NCBI GenBank assembly: GCA_009780415.1
Contig: WRAC01000025.1
Span: forward strand, 1 to 38,458
From: Defluviitaleaceae bacterium
GTDB taxonomy: Bacteria > Bacillota > Clostridia > Lachnospirales > WRAX01
Direction: 5' to 3'
DNA length: 38,458 nucleotides
Positions 17,095 to 24,110 of the stretch are shown here, in pieces (positions within the stretch are counted from its first letter, which is position 1; every line of letters begins with the position of its first letter). Made by a program: the position numbers and the translations under genes. A model generated the notes under the pieces. The model worked only from the letters and a program-made list of their open reading frames with translations. It was not told where the DNA came from and searched no databases.

Positions 17095-18207
17095 TCATAT
17101 AAACTTTGCGAAAACCTGATTGGAAAGGTCTATGCCGCGCGGGGTGAGGCGTATGCGGTTACCGGAGGCTTCAAGCAGGCCTTGCGCGGTCAGCTCTTTT
17201 ATTTGCGCGCCGTATTCACGATATATATTTTTGTCAAATTTTCTGGAAAAATCCTCACAATTTATGCCATCTAACAGGCGCAGGCCCAGGATCATGAATT
17301 CGGCCCGCATGTCGCTTTCGCGCAGGAATTCGACGTTTTGGCGCGGGGAAGCCCCGTTCGAGGCTATGTAGCTTTCCAGGCACGTACCGGCGTGGAAGCG
17401 CGCGCCGTTAATGAGGGAATGCGCGCCAAGGCCGAATCCGCGGTAATCCTGCCCGTTCCAGTATGCGGTGTTGTGGCGGCTTCTGTGTCCGGGAATGGCG
17501 AAGTTTGAGATTTCGTAGTGTTCGTAGCCGTTTTCCGGTAGGATTTCGCGGGCCAGCGCGTACATGGCGCGGTCGGCTTCTTCGTCGGGTTCGTAGCCGT
17601 CTCCGGCAAGGCTTGAGCCGGGTTCCACTGTCAGGCCGTAGCAGCTTATATGTTCGGGGGAGAGGTCGGCGGCTTGGCGCAGGGTTCTTTCGAAATTATC
17701 CGTTGTTTGCCCGGGGATGCTGAACATCAGGTCTATACCGATGTTCTCAAAACCGGCCTCGCAGGCGGCGGCGTAGGCGTCCCGGGCGGTTTCCGCGCTG
17801 TGCGCGCGGTTTACGCGTTTTAAGAGATTATCGTCAAAGGACTGGATTCCAAGGCTTAAACGGTTGAACCCGGCGGCGCGGAGTTCGCTTAGGTTTTGCG
17901 GGTTGGCGGTTTCGGGGTTGGCTTCCGATGTAATTTCAGCGTCCGGCAGGACTTTGCAGGTTCCGCGCAAAGCATCCAGCAGGCGGACAAGGGCGGAGGC
18001 GGGGAGCGCCGTGGGCGTGCCGCCGCCGAAGTATACGGTTTCCGCGGCATAATCCGCCAGCTCTGTCTTTGACGCTACAATCTCGGAAGCAAGGGCGTCC
18101 GCGTATGCGGCGTGAAGCTCCCCGCGCCCGGCAAAGGACAGGAAATCGCAATAGGCGCATTTGGACACGCAGAACGGTATGTGGATATAAACCGATAATT
18201 TTTTCAT
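17095..18207 (-). CDS. hemW: HemW, heme chaperone-like radical SAM protein
   Basis: A 370-residue radical SAM protein. The N-terminus YIHIPFCVSKCAYCDF holds the CxxxCxxC iron-sulfur motif, followed by VYFGGGTPTAL, EANPET and SLGIQSFDDNLLKR, with FENIGIDLMFSIPGQT and GHRSRHNTAYWNGQDYRGFG after that. The conserved fourth cysteine of true coproporphyrinogen dehydrogenases (HemN) is absent, so this is HemW, which binds and transfers heme. Its promoter is at 18243-18271; it is divergent from rpiB and does not belong to the heat-shock operon. Confidence 0.93.
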   Translation of the reverse strand: MKKLSVYIHIPFCVSKCAYCDFLSFAGRGELHAAYADALASEIVASKTELADYAAETVYFGGGTPTALPASALVRLLDALRGTCKVLPDAEITSEANPETANPQNLSELRAAGFNRLSLGIQSFDDNLLKRVNRAHSAETARDAYAAACEAGFENIGIDLMFSIPGQTTDNFERTLRQAADLSPEHISCYGLTVEPGSSLAGDGYEPDEEADRAMYALAREILPENGYEHYEISNFAIPGHRSRHNTAYWNGQDYRGFGLGAHSLINGARFHAGTCLESYIASNGASPRQNVEFLRESDMRAEFMILGLRLLDGINCEDFSRKFDKNIYREYGAQIKELTAQGLLEASGNRIRLTPRGIDLSNQVFAKFI

Positions 18208-18242
18208 TTGGCGTTCCTTTTTATAGAAATGATGGTATAATA

Positions 18243-18271
18243 AGTATACCTGATTTTATGTAACCAGTCAA
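18243..18271 (-). promoter_or_regulatory. Promoter of hemW
   Basis: On the minus strand TTGACT (18271-18266) and TATACT (18248-18243) with a 17-bp spacer. The -35 box touches the dispersed repeat at 18272-18306. Confidence 0.8.
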
Positions 18272-18306
18272 TTTTTGTGTTTTTTTGTGATTTCTGTGGT
18301 TGAAAA
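18272..18306 (+). repeat. TTTTGTG dispersed repeat, copy 2
   Basis: TTTTGTGTT, TTTTTGTGATT, TCTGTGGTTGAA in the same order and strand as the copies at 6218-6252 and 23444-23474. It sits between the hemW promoter and the rpiB ribosome-binding site. Confidence 0.75.
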
Positions 18307-18319
18307 AAGGGGAGATAAA

Positions 18320-18775
18320 ATGCGCATAGCGCTTGGATGCGATCACACGGCGTTGGATATGAAGCGGTTTGTCAAGGCGCATCTTGAGAAGAAGGGTTTG
18401 GATGTGGAGCTGTTTATACCGGATGAGAATGATGAAAACCATGATTATCCGGTATTTGCGGAAAGGGTTGCAAATGCCGTCGGAAACGGGGCTTGCGACG
18501 CGGGGGTGCTGATATGCGGCACGGGCGCGGGGATGTGCATCGCGGCCAACAAGGTGAACGGGGTACGGGCTGTGAACTGCTCGGAGGCGTTTACGGCGCG
18601 TCTGGCTAAAGAGCATAATAACACGAATGTTATCTGCTTAGGCGCGCGCGTGATTGCGCCCGAAATGGCGGTTATGATAGTAGATGCGTGGCTGGACGCG
18701 CGGTTTGAAGACGGCGGCAGGCACGCGCGGAGGGTTGCGCTGTTTGGAGATATTGAAAGAAATAATAGGGGATAA
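18320..18775 (+). CDS. rpiB: Ribose-5-phosphate isomerase B
   Basis: A 151-residue RpiB/LacAB-type isomerase that interconverts ribose-5-phosphate and ribulose-5-phosphate in the pentose phosphate pathway. Hallmarks are RIALGCDHTALDMKRFV at the N-terminus, YPVFAERVANAV, GVLICGTGAGMCIAANKVNGVRA (the catalytic Cys and oxyanion loop, about 63-85) and EHNNTNVICLGARVI. The frame runs up to 18275 but AGGGGAG at 18308-18314 precedes the ATG at 18320, so this start is chosen. The end overlaps the start of nadD-yqeK by 32 bases, which indicates translational coupling. Confidence 0.93.
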   Translation: MRIALGCDHTALDMKRFVKAHLEKKGLDVELFIPDENDENHDYPVFAERVANAVGNGACDAGVLICGTGAGMCIAANKVNGVRAVNCSEAFTARLAKEHNNTNVICLGARVIAPEMAVMIVDAWLDARFEDGGRHARRVALFGDIERNNRG

Positions 18776-19961
18776 CGGGCGCGTCGGGATTATGGGCGGT
18801 ACCTTTGACCCCATACACTACGGGCATCTGGCGGCGGCGGAGCATGTGCGGGATGAGCTGGGCCTTGATACGGTGCTGTTTATACCCTCCGGGACTCCGG
18901 CCTTTAAGGAAAAGCAGAAGGCCAGCGCGGCGCCGCACAGGTTTGCCATGACGGCGCTGGCGATAGGGGATAACGCGCGTTTCCATATATCCGGGATAGA
19001 GATGGAACGGAAGGGCAAAAGCTATACGGTGGATACCCTGCGTGAAATCGCGTCGAAGCTGCCGCCAAAGACAAAGCTGTATTTCATCATCGGCGCGGAC
19101 GCTTTTATGCATATCAATAAATGGAAGCAGCGCGATGAGCTGTTTAAGCTGACGCATTTCGCGGTTACCAGCCGCCCCGGCACATGCGCGCGGGATGCGC
19201 AGGTTATGGCGAAGCATCTTAAAGAAGAATCGAAGGCGCGGATAAAGATGCTGGAGATACCCGGGCTGGATATTTCGTCCAGTGATATACGTAACCGGGT
19301 GGCTTACGGCTGGAGCATAAGGTATCTTGTGCCGGGGCCGGTGGCGGCTTATATCAAGGAGCATAAGCTTTACCTGCGCGAAATTCCGGTAAAGGATATA
19401 AAAATGGAGCTGGAAAAAAGGCTGTCTAAAAAACGGTACGCCCACGCGCTGTCTGTAGCCGAGGAAGCGAAGCGGCTGGCCGGAATTCACGGGGCGGACG
19501 CGGACAGGGCTTACCTTGCGGGCCTTTTGCATGACGCGGCGAAGGGGATGGACGACGCGGACCTGCTGAAAACAGCGGAGCTGTTCAAGATACCTTTGGA
19601 CGGGTACATGCTTGAAACGCCGGGGCTTGTGCATTCGCATGTGGGCGCGGGGATCGCGGCGGTTAAGTACAACGTTGCGGATGCAGATGTGCTGAACGCG
19701 ATAAAGTACCATACCACGGGGCGCCCGGCGATGAGCCTGCTTGAGAAAATCGTTTTTACGGCGGATTTTACCGAGCCGTCGAGGTCTGCGCTTGAGGGGG
19801 TAAAAGCGGCGCGGGAATACGCGGAGTATGATATTGACGCGGCCGTGATAGAGGCTCTTGACAGGAAGATGCGCGCCGCCGGGGACGCGGCGCATCCGCT
19901 TAGCCGCGATGCCAGGGAGTATATGACGTATCATTTGCATCCGGATACGGAAGATTATTAA
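18744..19961 (+). CDS. nadD: Fused NadD-YqeK: nicotinate-nucleotide adenylyltransferase plus Ap4A hydrolase
   Basis: Residues about 10-200 are NadD, which makes deamido-NAD from nicotinate mononucleotide and ATP: GIMGGTFDPIHYGH (the HxGH nucleotidyltransferase site), SGTPAFKEK, and ISSSDIRNRV (the ISST/SxxR site). Residues about 218-405 are a YqeK HD domain: AHALSVAEEAKRL, LAGLLHDAAKG and HSHVGAGIAA, giving a symmetrical Ap4A hydrolase. The ATG at 18792 would cut the first strand, so TTG at 18744 with GGAGGG at 18729-18734 is chosen. In most Firmicutes nadD and yqeK are separate adjacent genes. Confidence 0.9.
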   Translation: MEILKEIIGDNGRVGIMGGTFDPIHYGHLAAAEHVRDELGLDTVLFIPSGTPAFKEKQKASAAPHRFAMTALAIGDNARFHISGIEMERKGKSYTVDTLREIASKLPPKTKLYFIIGADAFMHINKWKQRDELFKLTHFAVTSRPGTCARDAQVMAKHLKEESKARIKMLEIPGLDISSSDIRNRVAYGWSIRYLVPGPVAAYIKEHKLYLREIPVKDIKMELEKRLSKKRYAHALSVAEEAKRLAGIHGADADRAYLAGLLHDAAKGMDDADLLKTAELFKIPLDGYMLETPGLVHSHVGAGIAAVKYNVADADVLNAIKYHTTGRPAMSLLEKIVFTADFTEPSRSALEGVKAAREYAEYDIDAAVIEALDRKMRAAGDAAHPLSRDAREYMTYHLHPDTEDY

Positions 19962-20004
19962 GAGCAAAAACCGAAATAAACGCAAAAATACGGAGGATTA
20001 TTAA

Positions 20005-20364
20005 ATGGTGAAGGACGAAAAACTGAGCGCGGCGGTTCTGGCGGCGGCGAAAGCAATTGACGGCAAGTTCGGGCAGGATATAAAAGTGCTTGATATAAGC
20101 GAAATTTCGACGCTTAGCGATTATTTCATCATCGCGACGGCGGGGAACCCCAACCAATTGAAGGCTGTCTGCCATGAGGCCGAGAAGGCGCTGCATCAGC
20201 ACGGCATCAGAATGCTCCATTCCGAGGGTATGAGCACGGGGGGCTGGGTGCTGCTGGATTTCGGCGCGGTGGTTATCCATATGTTTGGGAAGGATGAGCG
20301 GGATTTCTATAATTTGGAACGGGTTTGGGGCGACGCTGTGAACGTTGACTGGGAGCAAATGTAA
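20005..20364 (+). CDS. rsfS: Ribosomal silencing factor RsfS
   Basis: A 119-residue RsfS/DUF143 protein, the expected length. Motifs are KVLDISEISTLSDYFIIATAGN, HSEGMSTGGWVLLDFGAVVIHMF and FYNLERVWGDA. It binds uL14 on the large ribosomal subunit and blocks joining of the subunits when nutrients run low. Its place directly after nadD-yqeK is the standard Firmicutes order. ACGGAGGA is 9 bases before the ATG. The usual next genes are missing: a 402-base gap follows. Confidence 0.95.
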   Translation: MVKDEKLSAAVLAAAKAIDGKFGQDIKVLDISEISTLSDYFIIATAGNPNQLKAVCHEAEKALHQHGIRMLHSEGMSTGGWVLLDFGAVVIHMFGKDERDFYNLERVWGDAVNVDWEQM

Positions 20365-20436
20365 TGAACATGTAATTTATGACACGAATATTAAACATAA
20401 TTGTCATGAGATTGTAATAAACGTACCTTAAACGCC
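20365..20436 (+). other. Start of a 402-bp gene-free region
   Basis: No gene is visible. ATGACA (about 20379) and TGTCAT (about 20402) form an inverted pair around an AT-rich loop; TTGTCA at 20401-20406 could be a weak -35 box but has only TACCTT at the right distance. Confidence 0.4.
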
Positions 20437-20454
20437 ATTTCCGGTACCGGAAAT
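20437..20454. promoter_or_regulatory. 18-bp perfect palindrome, candidate operator
   Basis: ATTTCCGGTACCGGAAAT reads the same on both strands with no loop. This is the shape of a site for a dimeric DNA-binding protein; no T run makes it a terminator. Confidence 0.5.
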
Positions 20455-20460
20455 AAACAA

Positions 20461-20495
20461 AGTAAAGTAAAGTAAAGTAAAGTAAAGGAGAGTAA
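20461..20495 (+). repeat. Pentamer tandem repeat AGTAA
   Basis: Five perfect AGTAA units (20461-20485), one variant AGGAG, then another AGTAA. Such repeats can gain or lose units during replication. Confidence 0.9.
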
Positions 20496-20551
20496 ATCGT
20501 CTTCTTCTTCGAAGAAGCCTTTCGCGCGCGCGCGTGACGACGACAACGATT
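20495..20551. other. Multi-arm palindromic stretch
   Basis: AATCGT (20495-20500) and ACGATT (20546-20551) could close a fold that holds CTTCTTC/GAAGAAG (20504-20517) and a run of CG repeats (about 20523-20534). It resembles the junction folds at 13349 and 31801 in layout but shares only short sequence. Confidence 0.45.
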
Positions 20552-20555
20552 AGCG

Positions 20556-20766
20556 CGCATCACTCCGAAATGATGGACTTGGGGTAACCTATATTTACCC
20601 TGAATCAGCAAAAGCCGCTGCCGGAGCGGGTTTGAGGGCACTGAAAATTTGCCCAAAAACCAGCATTCGGTATGTGTTATAGTATTATTATCCTCCTTGG
20701 GTTTGATAAAGTTCTAGCCTGTCTGCCCGTCCTCATATACTTGTTTTACGGGGAGGGCAGGCAGGT
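20556..20766 (+). promoter_or_regulatory. Structured leader of the calcium pump gene
   Basis: Five consecutive hairpins can be drawn: CATCA/TGATG, GGGTAA/TTACCC, CCGCT/AGCGG, GGGCA/TGCCC, and CCTGTCTGCCC (20718-20728) pairing with GGGCAGGCAGG (20755-20765). The last one covers the GGGAGGG ribosome-binding site and ends one base before the ATG, so it would block translation when formed. It does not match the manganese yybP-ykoY or other riboswitches I know. Confidence 0.5.
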
Positions 20767-23433
20767 ATGGACACTAATTTTTCACCGGTAGAGTGGCTTA
20801 CTACGGGGCTTACGACGGAAGAGGCGGCGGCATCGGCTATGCTGTACGGCGAAAACCGGCTGGGGGGGCGGAAACGCAAGGGGTTTTTGCAAAGCTTCCT
20901 GGAAAGCTTCGGCGACCCGATGATAAAAATACTCTTGATTGCCCTGGCCGTGAATGTTATTTTTTTGTTCCGGGACAACAATTGGTTCGAGACGCTGGGT
21001 ATCGCGGCGGCGATACTGCTTGCCACTTTCGTCTCAACATTGAGTGAATACGGCAGCGAATCGGCGTTTGAACGCCTGCAGGAAGAAGCGGCGCGGGTGA
21101 ACTGCCGTGTGAAGCGGGACGGGCGGCTTGTCGAAATCCCGGTTGAAAAAGCCGTTGTGGGCGATATCTGCCTGCTTCAGTCCGGGGACAGGGTTCCGGC
21201 GGACGGGGTTATCCTTACGGGCGGGCTGGATGTTGACCAGTCAAGCCTTAACGGTGAAAGCAGGGAAGCGGTGAAAGCCCCGGGTAAATCAGTAACCGGC
21301 GGCTTTGACGACAGGACGCTCCTGTTCGGGGGCTCGGTTGTTTGCGGCGGCGAGGGGTTAATGCGCATAACCAGCGTCGGCGAAAACACGGTTTACGGAA
21401 GGATCGGGAAAGAAATCCAGCGCGAGAAGCGGGACAGCCCGCTGAAAAAGCGGCTTGGGCAGCTTGCGCGCCGTGTGGGGCTTTTGGGCTATACGGCCGC
21501 GGCCGTGACGGCGCTGGCGTATTTTTTTAACGTAATAGCGATTGACAACCATTTTGATAAAACCTTGATGTTAAACGTTTTGGCGGACACCCGCGCCATG
21601 TTCGGGCATTTTTTAAAGGCCGCCACGCTGGCGGTGACGGTTGTTGTGATGGCTGTGCCGGAGGGCCTGCCGATGATGATAACCGTGGTACTTTCGGCGA
21701 ATATGCGGCGGATGTTCCGCGATAACGTGCTGGTGCGGAAGCTGGTGGGCGTTGAGACGGCGGGAAGTATGAACATACTTTTCACGGACAAGACGGGAAC
21801 GCTGACGCGCGGGCATTTGGAAGTGACGGGGTTTGTATCGGGCGCGGGGAAAAGTTATAAGAAAAAAGACGGGATACCGCTGAATCTGCGCCGGATATTA
21901 TTTAATTCAATATATTACAATTGCAGCGCAAAAATTGACAAAAATTACGCAATCGGCGGAAACGCCACGGACCGCGCGGTTATGGAATACGCGCATTCAC
22001 TGTTTGACAAAGAGCCGGACAGGATACGGATTGGGAAGGTTGTGCCGTTTAACAGCGCGGCAAAGCTAATGTCGTCGGATGTGACGGGGGCGCTTAACGC
22101 CACGCTGGTGAAGGGCGCGCCGGAGATGATACTGCCGCGTTGCGCGGGGTATTTTGACGAAAACGGGTATTTTGTGCCCGCTTTGGACAAATTGAAGCTT
22201 GAAAACATAATAGATGAGTTGAACGCGGGTGCCGCGCGGGTTGTCGCGGTGGCGATGAGCGGCGCGGATATGAACGGGGAAGGTGAGCGGACACAGGGTT
22301 CGCCCCTTCGGTTAGTTGGTTTTCTGGGTATTCGGGACGAAATACGTGCCGAGGCCGTGGACGGCGTGCGCCGGGTGCGCGAAGCCGGGATACAGACTGT
22401 TATGATTACGGGGGACGCCCGGTCTACGGCTGTGGCCATTGCCCGGGAAACGGGGATTTTGGAAGAGGGCGCGCTGTGCCTTACGTCGGCGGAGCTTGCC
22501 GCGTTAAGCGACGGCGAGTTAATCAAGGCTTTGCCTGAGCTGCGCGTTGTGGCCAGGGCTTTGCCTTCGGATAAGAGCCGCCTGGTAAGGGCGGCGCAGG
22601 ATATGGGTATGGTAGCCGGGATGACCGGCGACGGCGTGAACGACGCCCCTGCCCTGAAACAGGCCGACATAGGGTTCGCCATGGGCAGCGGCGCGGAGGT
22701 CGCCAAGGAAGCGGGAGATATCGTTATTCTGGACGACAATATCGCGTCCATTGCCAAGGCAATATCCTACGGGCGCACGATTTTCAAGAGCATACGCAAG
22801 TTCTTGGTCTATCAGCTAAGCATTTGCATGTGCGCTGTGGGCGTTACGGTCGTAGGGCCGCTAGTGGGCGTGGATATGCCGATTACGGTGATTCAGATGC
22901 TGTGGATAAACATGGTTATGGACACCCTTGCCGGGCTTGCGTTCAGCGGAGAGAAGGCGCGGCTCAAATATATGCGCGAAAAGCCTAAGCCGCGTAACGA
23001 AGCCATTATAAACAAGTACATGTTCAGCCAGATCGCCGTTATCAGCGTCTATACAACGGCCTTGTGCCTGTTTTTCCTGAAAAGCCCGTTTACAGCCGGA
23101 TTGTTCGGGGCAAGCGGCATCTACCGCATGACCGCGTTCTTCGCGCTGTTTATGTTCTGCGCCATTTTCACCAGCTTCTGCGCAAGGACGCATACGCTGA
23201 ACCTGTTCGATTACTTGGCGGCGAACAAGCCGTTCCTGTGGATAATGGGCATTGTGACGGCGGTGCAGATATGCATCATCTACTTCGGCGGGCCGGTGTT
23301 CCGCACCTCGGGCATGGAGGCCGGGCATTTGATGCTGGTTGCGCTGATGGCGTTTACAATTATCCCTGTGGATTTGCTCCGGAAGCTTATATTAAGCCGG
23401 ATAACAGGGACAGCCGGTTATTCGGGAACATAG
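20767..23433 (+). CDS. Calcium-transporting P-type ATPase (type II)
   Basis: An 888-residue pump. The N-terminal cation-ATPase domain (VEWLTTGLTTEEAAAS) is followed by helices M1-M2, an actuator domain with DQSSLNGES (TGES-like), the phosphorylation site DKTGTLT (about 340), the nucleotide-binding domain, and TGDGVNDAPALKQADIGFAM (about 618-637). PEGLP in M4 and NMVMDTLAGLAF in M6 fit calcium pumps of the PMCA/PMR1 type. It exports Ca2+, possibly Mn2+, at the cost of ATP. GGGAGGG 9 bases upstream is inside a hairpin (see the leader feature). A convergent terminator follows. Confidence 0.9.
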   Translation: MDTNFSPVEWLTTGLTTEEAAASAMLYGENRLGGRKRKGFLQSFLESFGDPMIKILLIALAVNVIFLFRDNNWFETLGIAAAILLATFVSTLSEYGSESAFERLQEEAARVNCRVKRDGRLVEIPVEKAVVGDICLLQSGDRVPADGVILTGGLDVDQSSLNGESREAVKAPGKSVTGGFDDRTLLFGGSVVCGGEGLMRITSVGENTVYGRIGKEIQREKRDSPLKKRLGQLARRVGLLGYTAAAVTALAYFFNVIAIDNHFDKTLMLNVLADTRAMFGHFLKAATLAVTVVVMAVPEGLPMMITVVLSANMRRMFRDNVLVRKLVGVETAGSMNILFTDKTGTLTRGHLEVTGFVSGAGKSYKKKDGIPLNLRRILFNSIYYNCSAKIDKNYAIGGNATDRAVMEYAHSLFDKEPDRIRIGKVVPFNSAAKLMSSDVTGALNATLVKGAPEMILPRCAGYFDENGYFVPALDKLKLENIIDELNAGAARVVAVAMSGADMNGEGERTQGSPLRLVGFLGIRDEIRAEAVDGVRRVREAGIQTVMITGDARSTAVAIARETGILEEGALCLTSAELAALSDGELIKALPELRVVARALPSDKSRLVRAAQDMGMVAGMTGDGVNDAPALKQADIGFAMGSGAEVAKEAGDIVILDDNIASIAKAISYGRTIFKSIRKFLVYQLSICMCAVGVTVVGPLVGVDMPITVIQMLWINMVMDTLAGLAFSGEKARLKYMREKPKPRNEAIINKYMFSQIAVISVYTTALCLFFLKSPFTAGLFGASGIYRMTAFFALFMFCAIFTSFCARTHTLNLFDYLAANKPFLWIMGIVTAVQICIIYFGGPVFRTSGMEAGHLMLVALMAFTIIPVDLLRKLILSRITGTAGYSGT

Positions 23434-23434
23434 A

Positions 23435-23489
23435 AAAGGTTTTATTTTGTGTTTTTTTGTGTTTTCTGTGGTTAAAAAATAAAATCTTT
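23435..23489. terminator. Convergent terminator between the calcium pump and pgmB
   Basis: AAAGGTTTTATTTT (23435-23448) pairs with AAAATAAAATCTTT (23476-23489) with one G-T pair. The right arm covers the pgmB stop. The loop is made of the third TTTTGTG repeat. Confidence 0.6.
23444..23474 (+). repeat. TTTTGTG dispersed repeat, copy 3
   Basis: TTTTGTGTTTTTTTGTG, then TTTTCTGTGGTTAAA, the same unit order and strand as at 6218-6252 and 18272-18306. Confidence 0.75.
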
Positions 23490-24110
23490 AAGAGCGGGTA
23501 CATGTATTTCCGCTCCAACGAGGTTATGCGGGTCACCGACGCCGATTGGCGTCATGCCCGCCGCAAGCGCCGCGTCTATGCCGGCCTGAGCGTCCTCAAA
23601 GACGATGCAGTCGCCGGGCGGTACGTCCATGGCCTTTGCGCCGAGGACGAAAACCTCCGGGTCGGGCTTGGCTTTTTGGGTGCTGTTGCCGTCGATGACA
23701 ACGTCGAACAAATCCGCTATGCCAAGACGCTCGAGGATAAGCGGCGTGTTTTTGCTTGCGCTTCCTATGGCCGTTTTAATGCCGTTTTCCTTCATCCGCG
23801 CTATCAATTCACGCGCTCCGGGCAGGATTTCGTCCTCCCTCAATTGGCTGATGTAACCGACATAACGTTTGTTTTTTTCATTTGCCATATCTTCTTTTTC
23901 GGCATCGGTGAATTTATCCGGCATGCCGCCCACTTCAAGCAGGATTTCCAGCGAACGCCAGCGTGAAACGCCTTTCAGCCGCTCGTTATGCTCCTGGGTA
24001 AACTCAAAGCCCAGCCGCTCCGCCAGCTCCCTCCACGCCAGATAGTGATATTTCGCCGTGTCCACAATCACGCCGTCCAAATCAAATATTGCCATTTTAT
24101 AGGGCTTCAT
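23472..24110 (-). CDS. pgmB: Beta-phosphoglucomutase
   Basis: A 212-residue HAD phosphatase-type mutase. The N-terminus FDLDGVIVDTAKYHYLAWRELAERL is the beta-PGM signature in two parts (nucleophile Asp, acid/base Asp, and the His-Tyr-x-x-W specificity residues). GVSRWRSLEILL lies in the cap, and AIGSASKNT, KAKPDPEVF and VFEDAQAGIDAALAAGM are motifs II-IV. It converts beta-glucose-1-phosphate to glucose-6-phosphate. It starts in a 4-base ATGA overlap with the upstream GH65 gene, whose product is its substrate, so the pathway link is strong. Confidence 0.95.
   Translation of the reverse strand: MKPYKMAIFDLDGVIVDTAKYHYLAWRELAERLGFEFTQEHNERLKGVSRWRSLEILLEVGGMPDKFTDAEKEDMANEKNKRYVGYISQLREDEILPGARELIARMKENGIKTAIGSASKNTPLILERLGIADLFDVVIDGNSTQKAKPDPEVFVLGAKAMDVPPGDCIVFEDAQAGIDAALAAGMTPIGVGDPHNLVGAEIHVPALKDFIF

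Noticed and set aside
20461-20495. Short direct repeats as a CRISPR array
   Set aside because: The units are 5 bases with no spacers, and no cas gene is present.
20556-20766. Manganese (yybP-ykoY) riboswitch for the calcium pump
   Set aside because: The conserved loop blocks of that class are not present.
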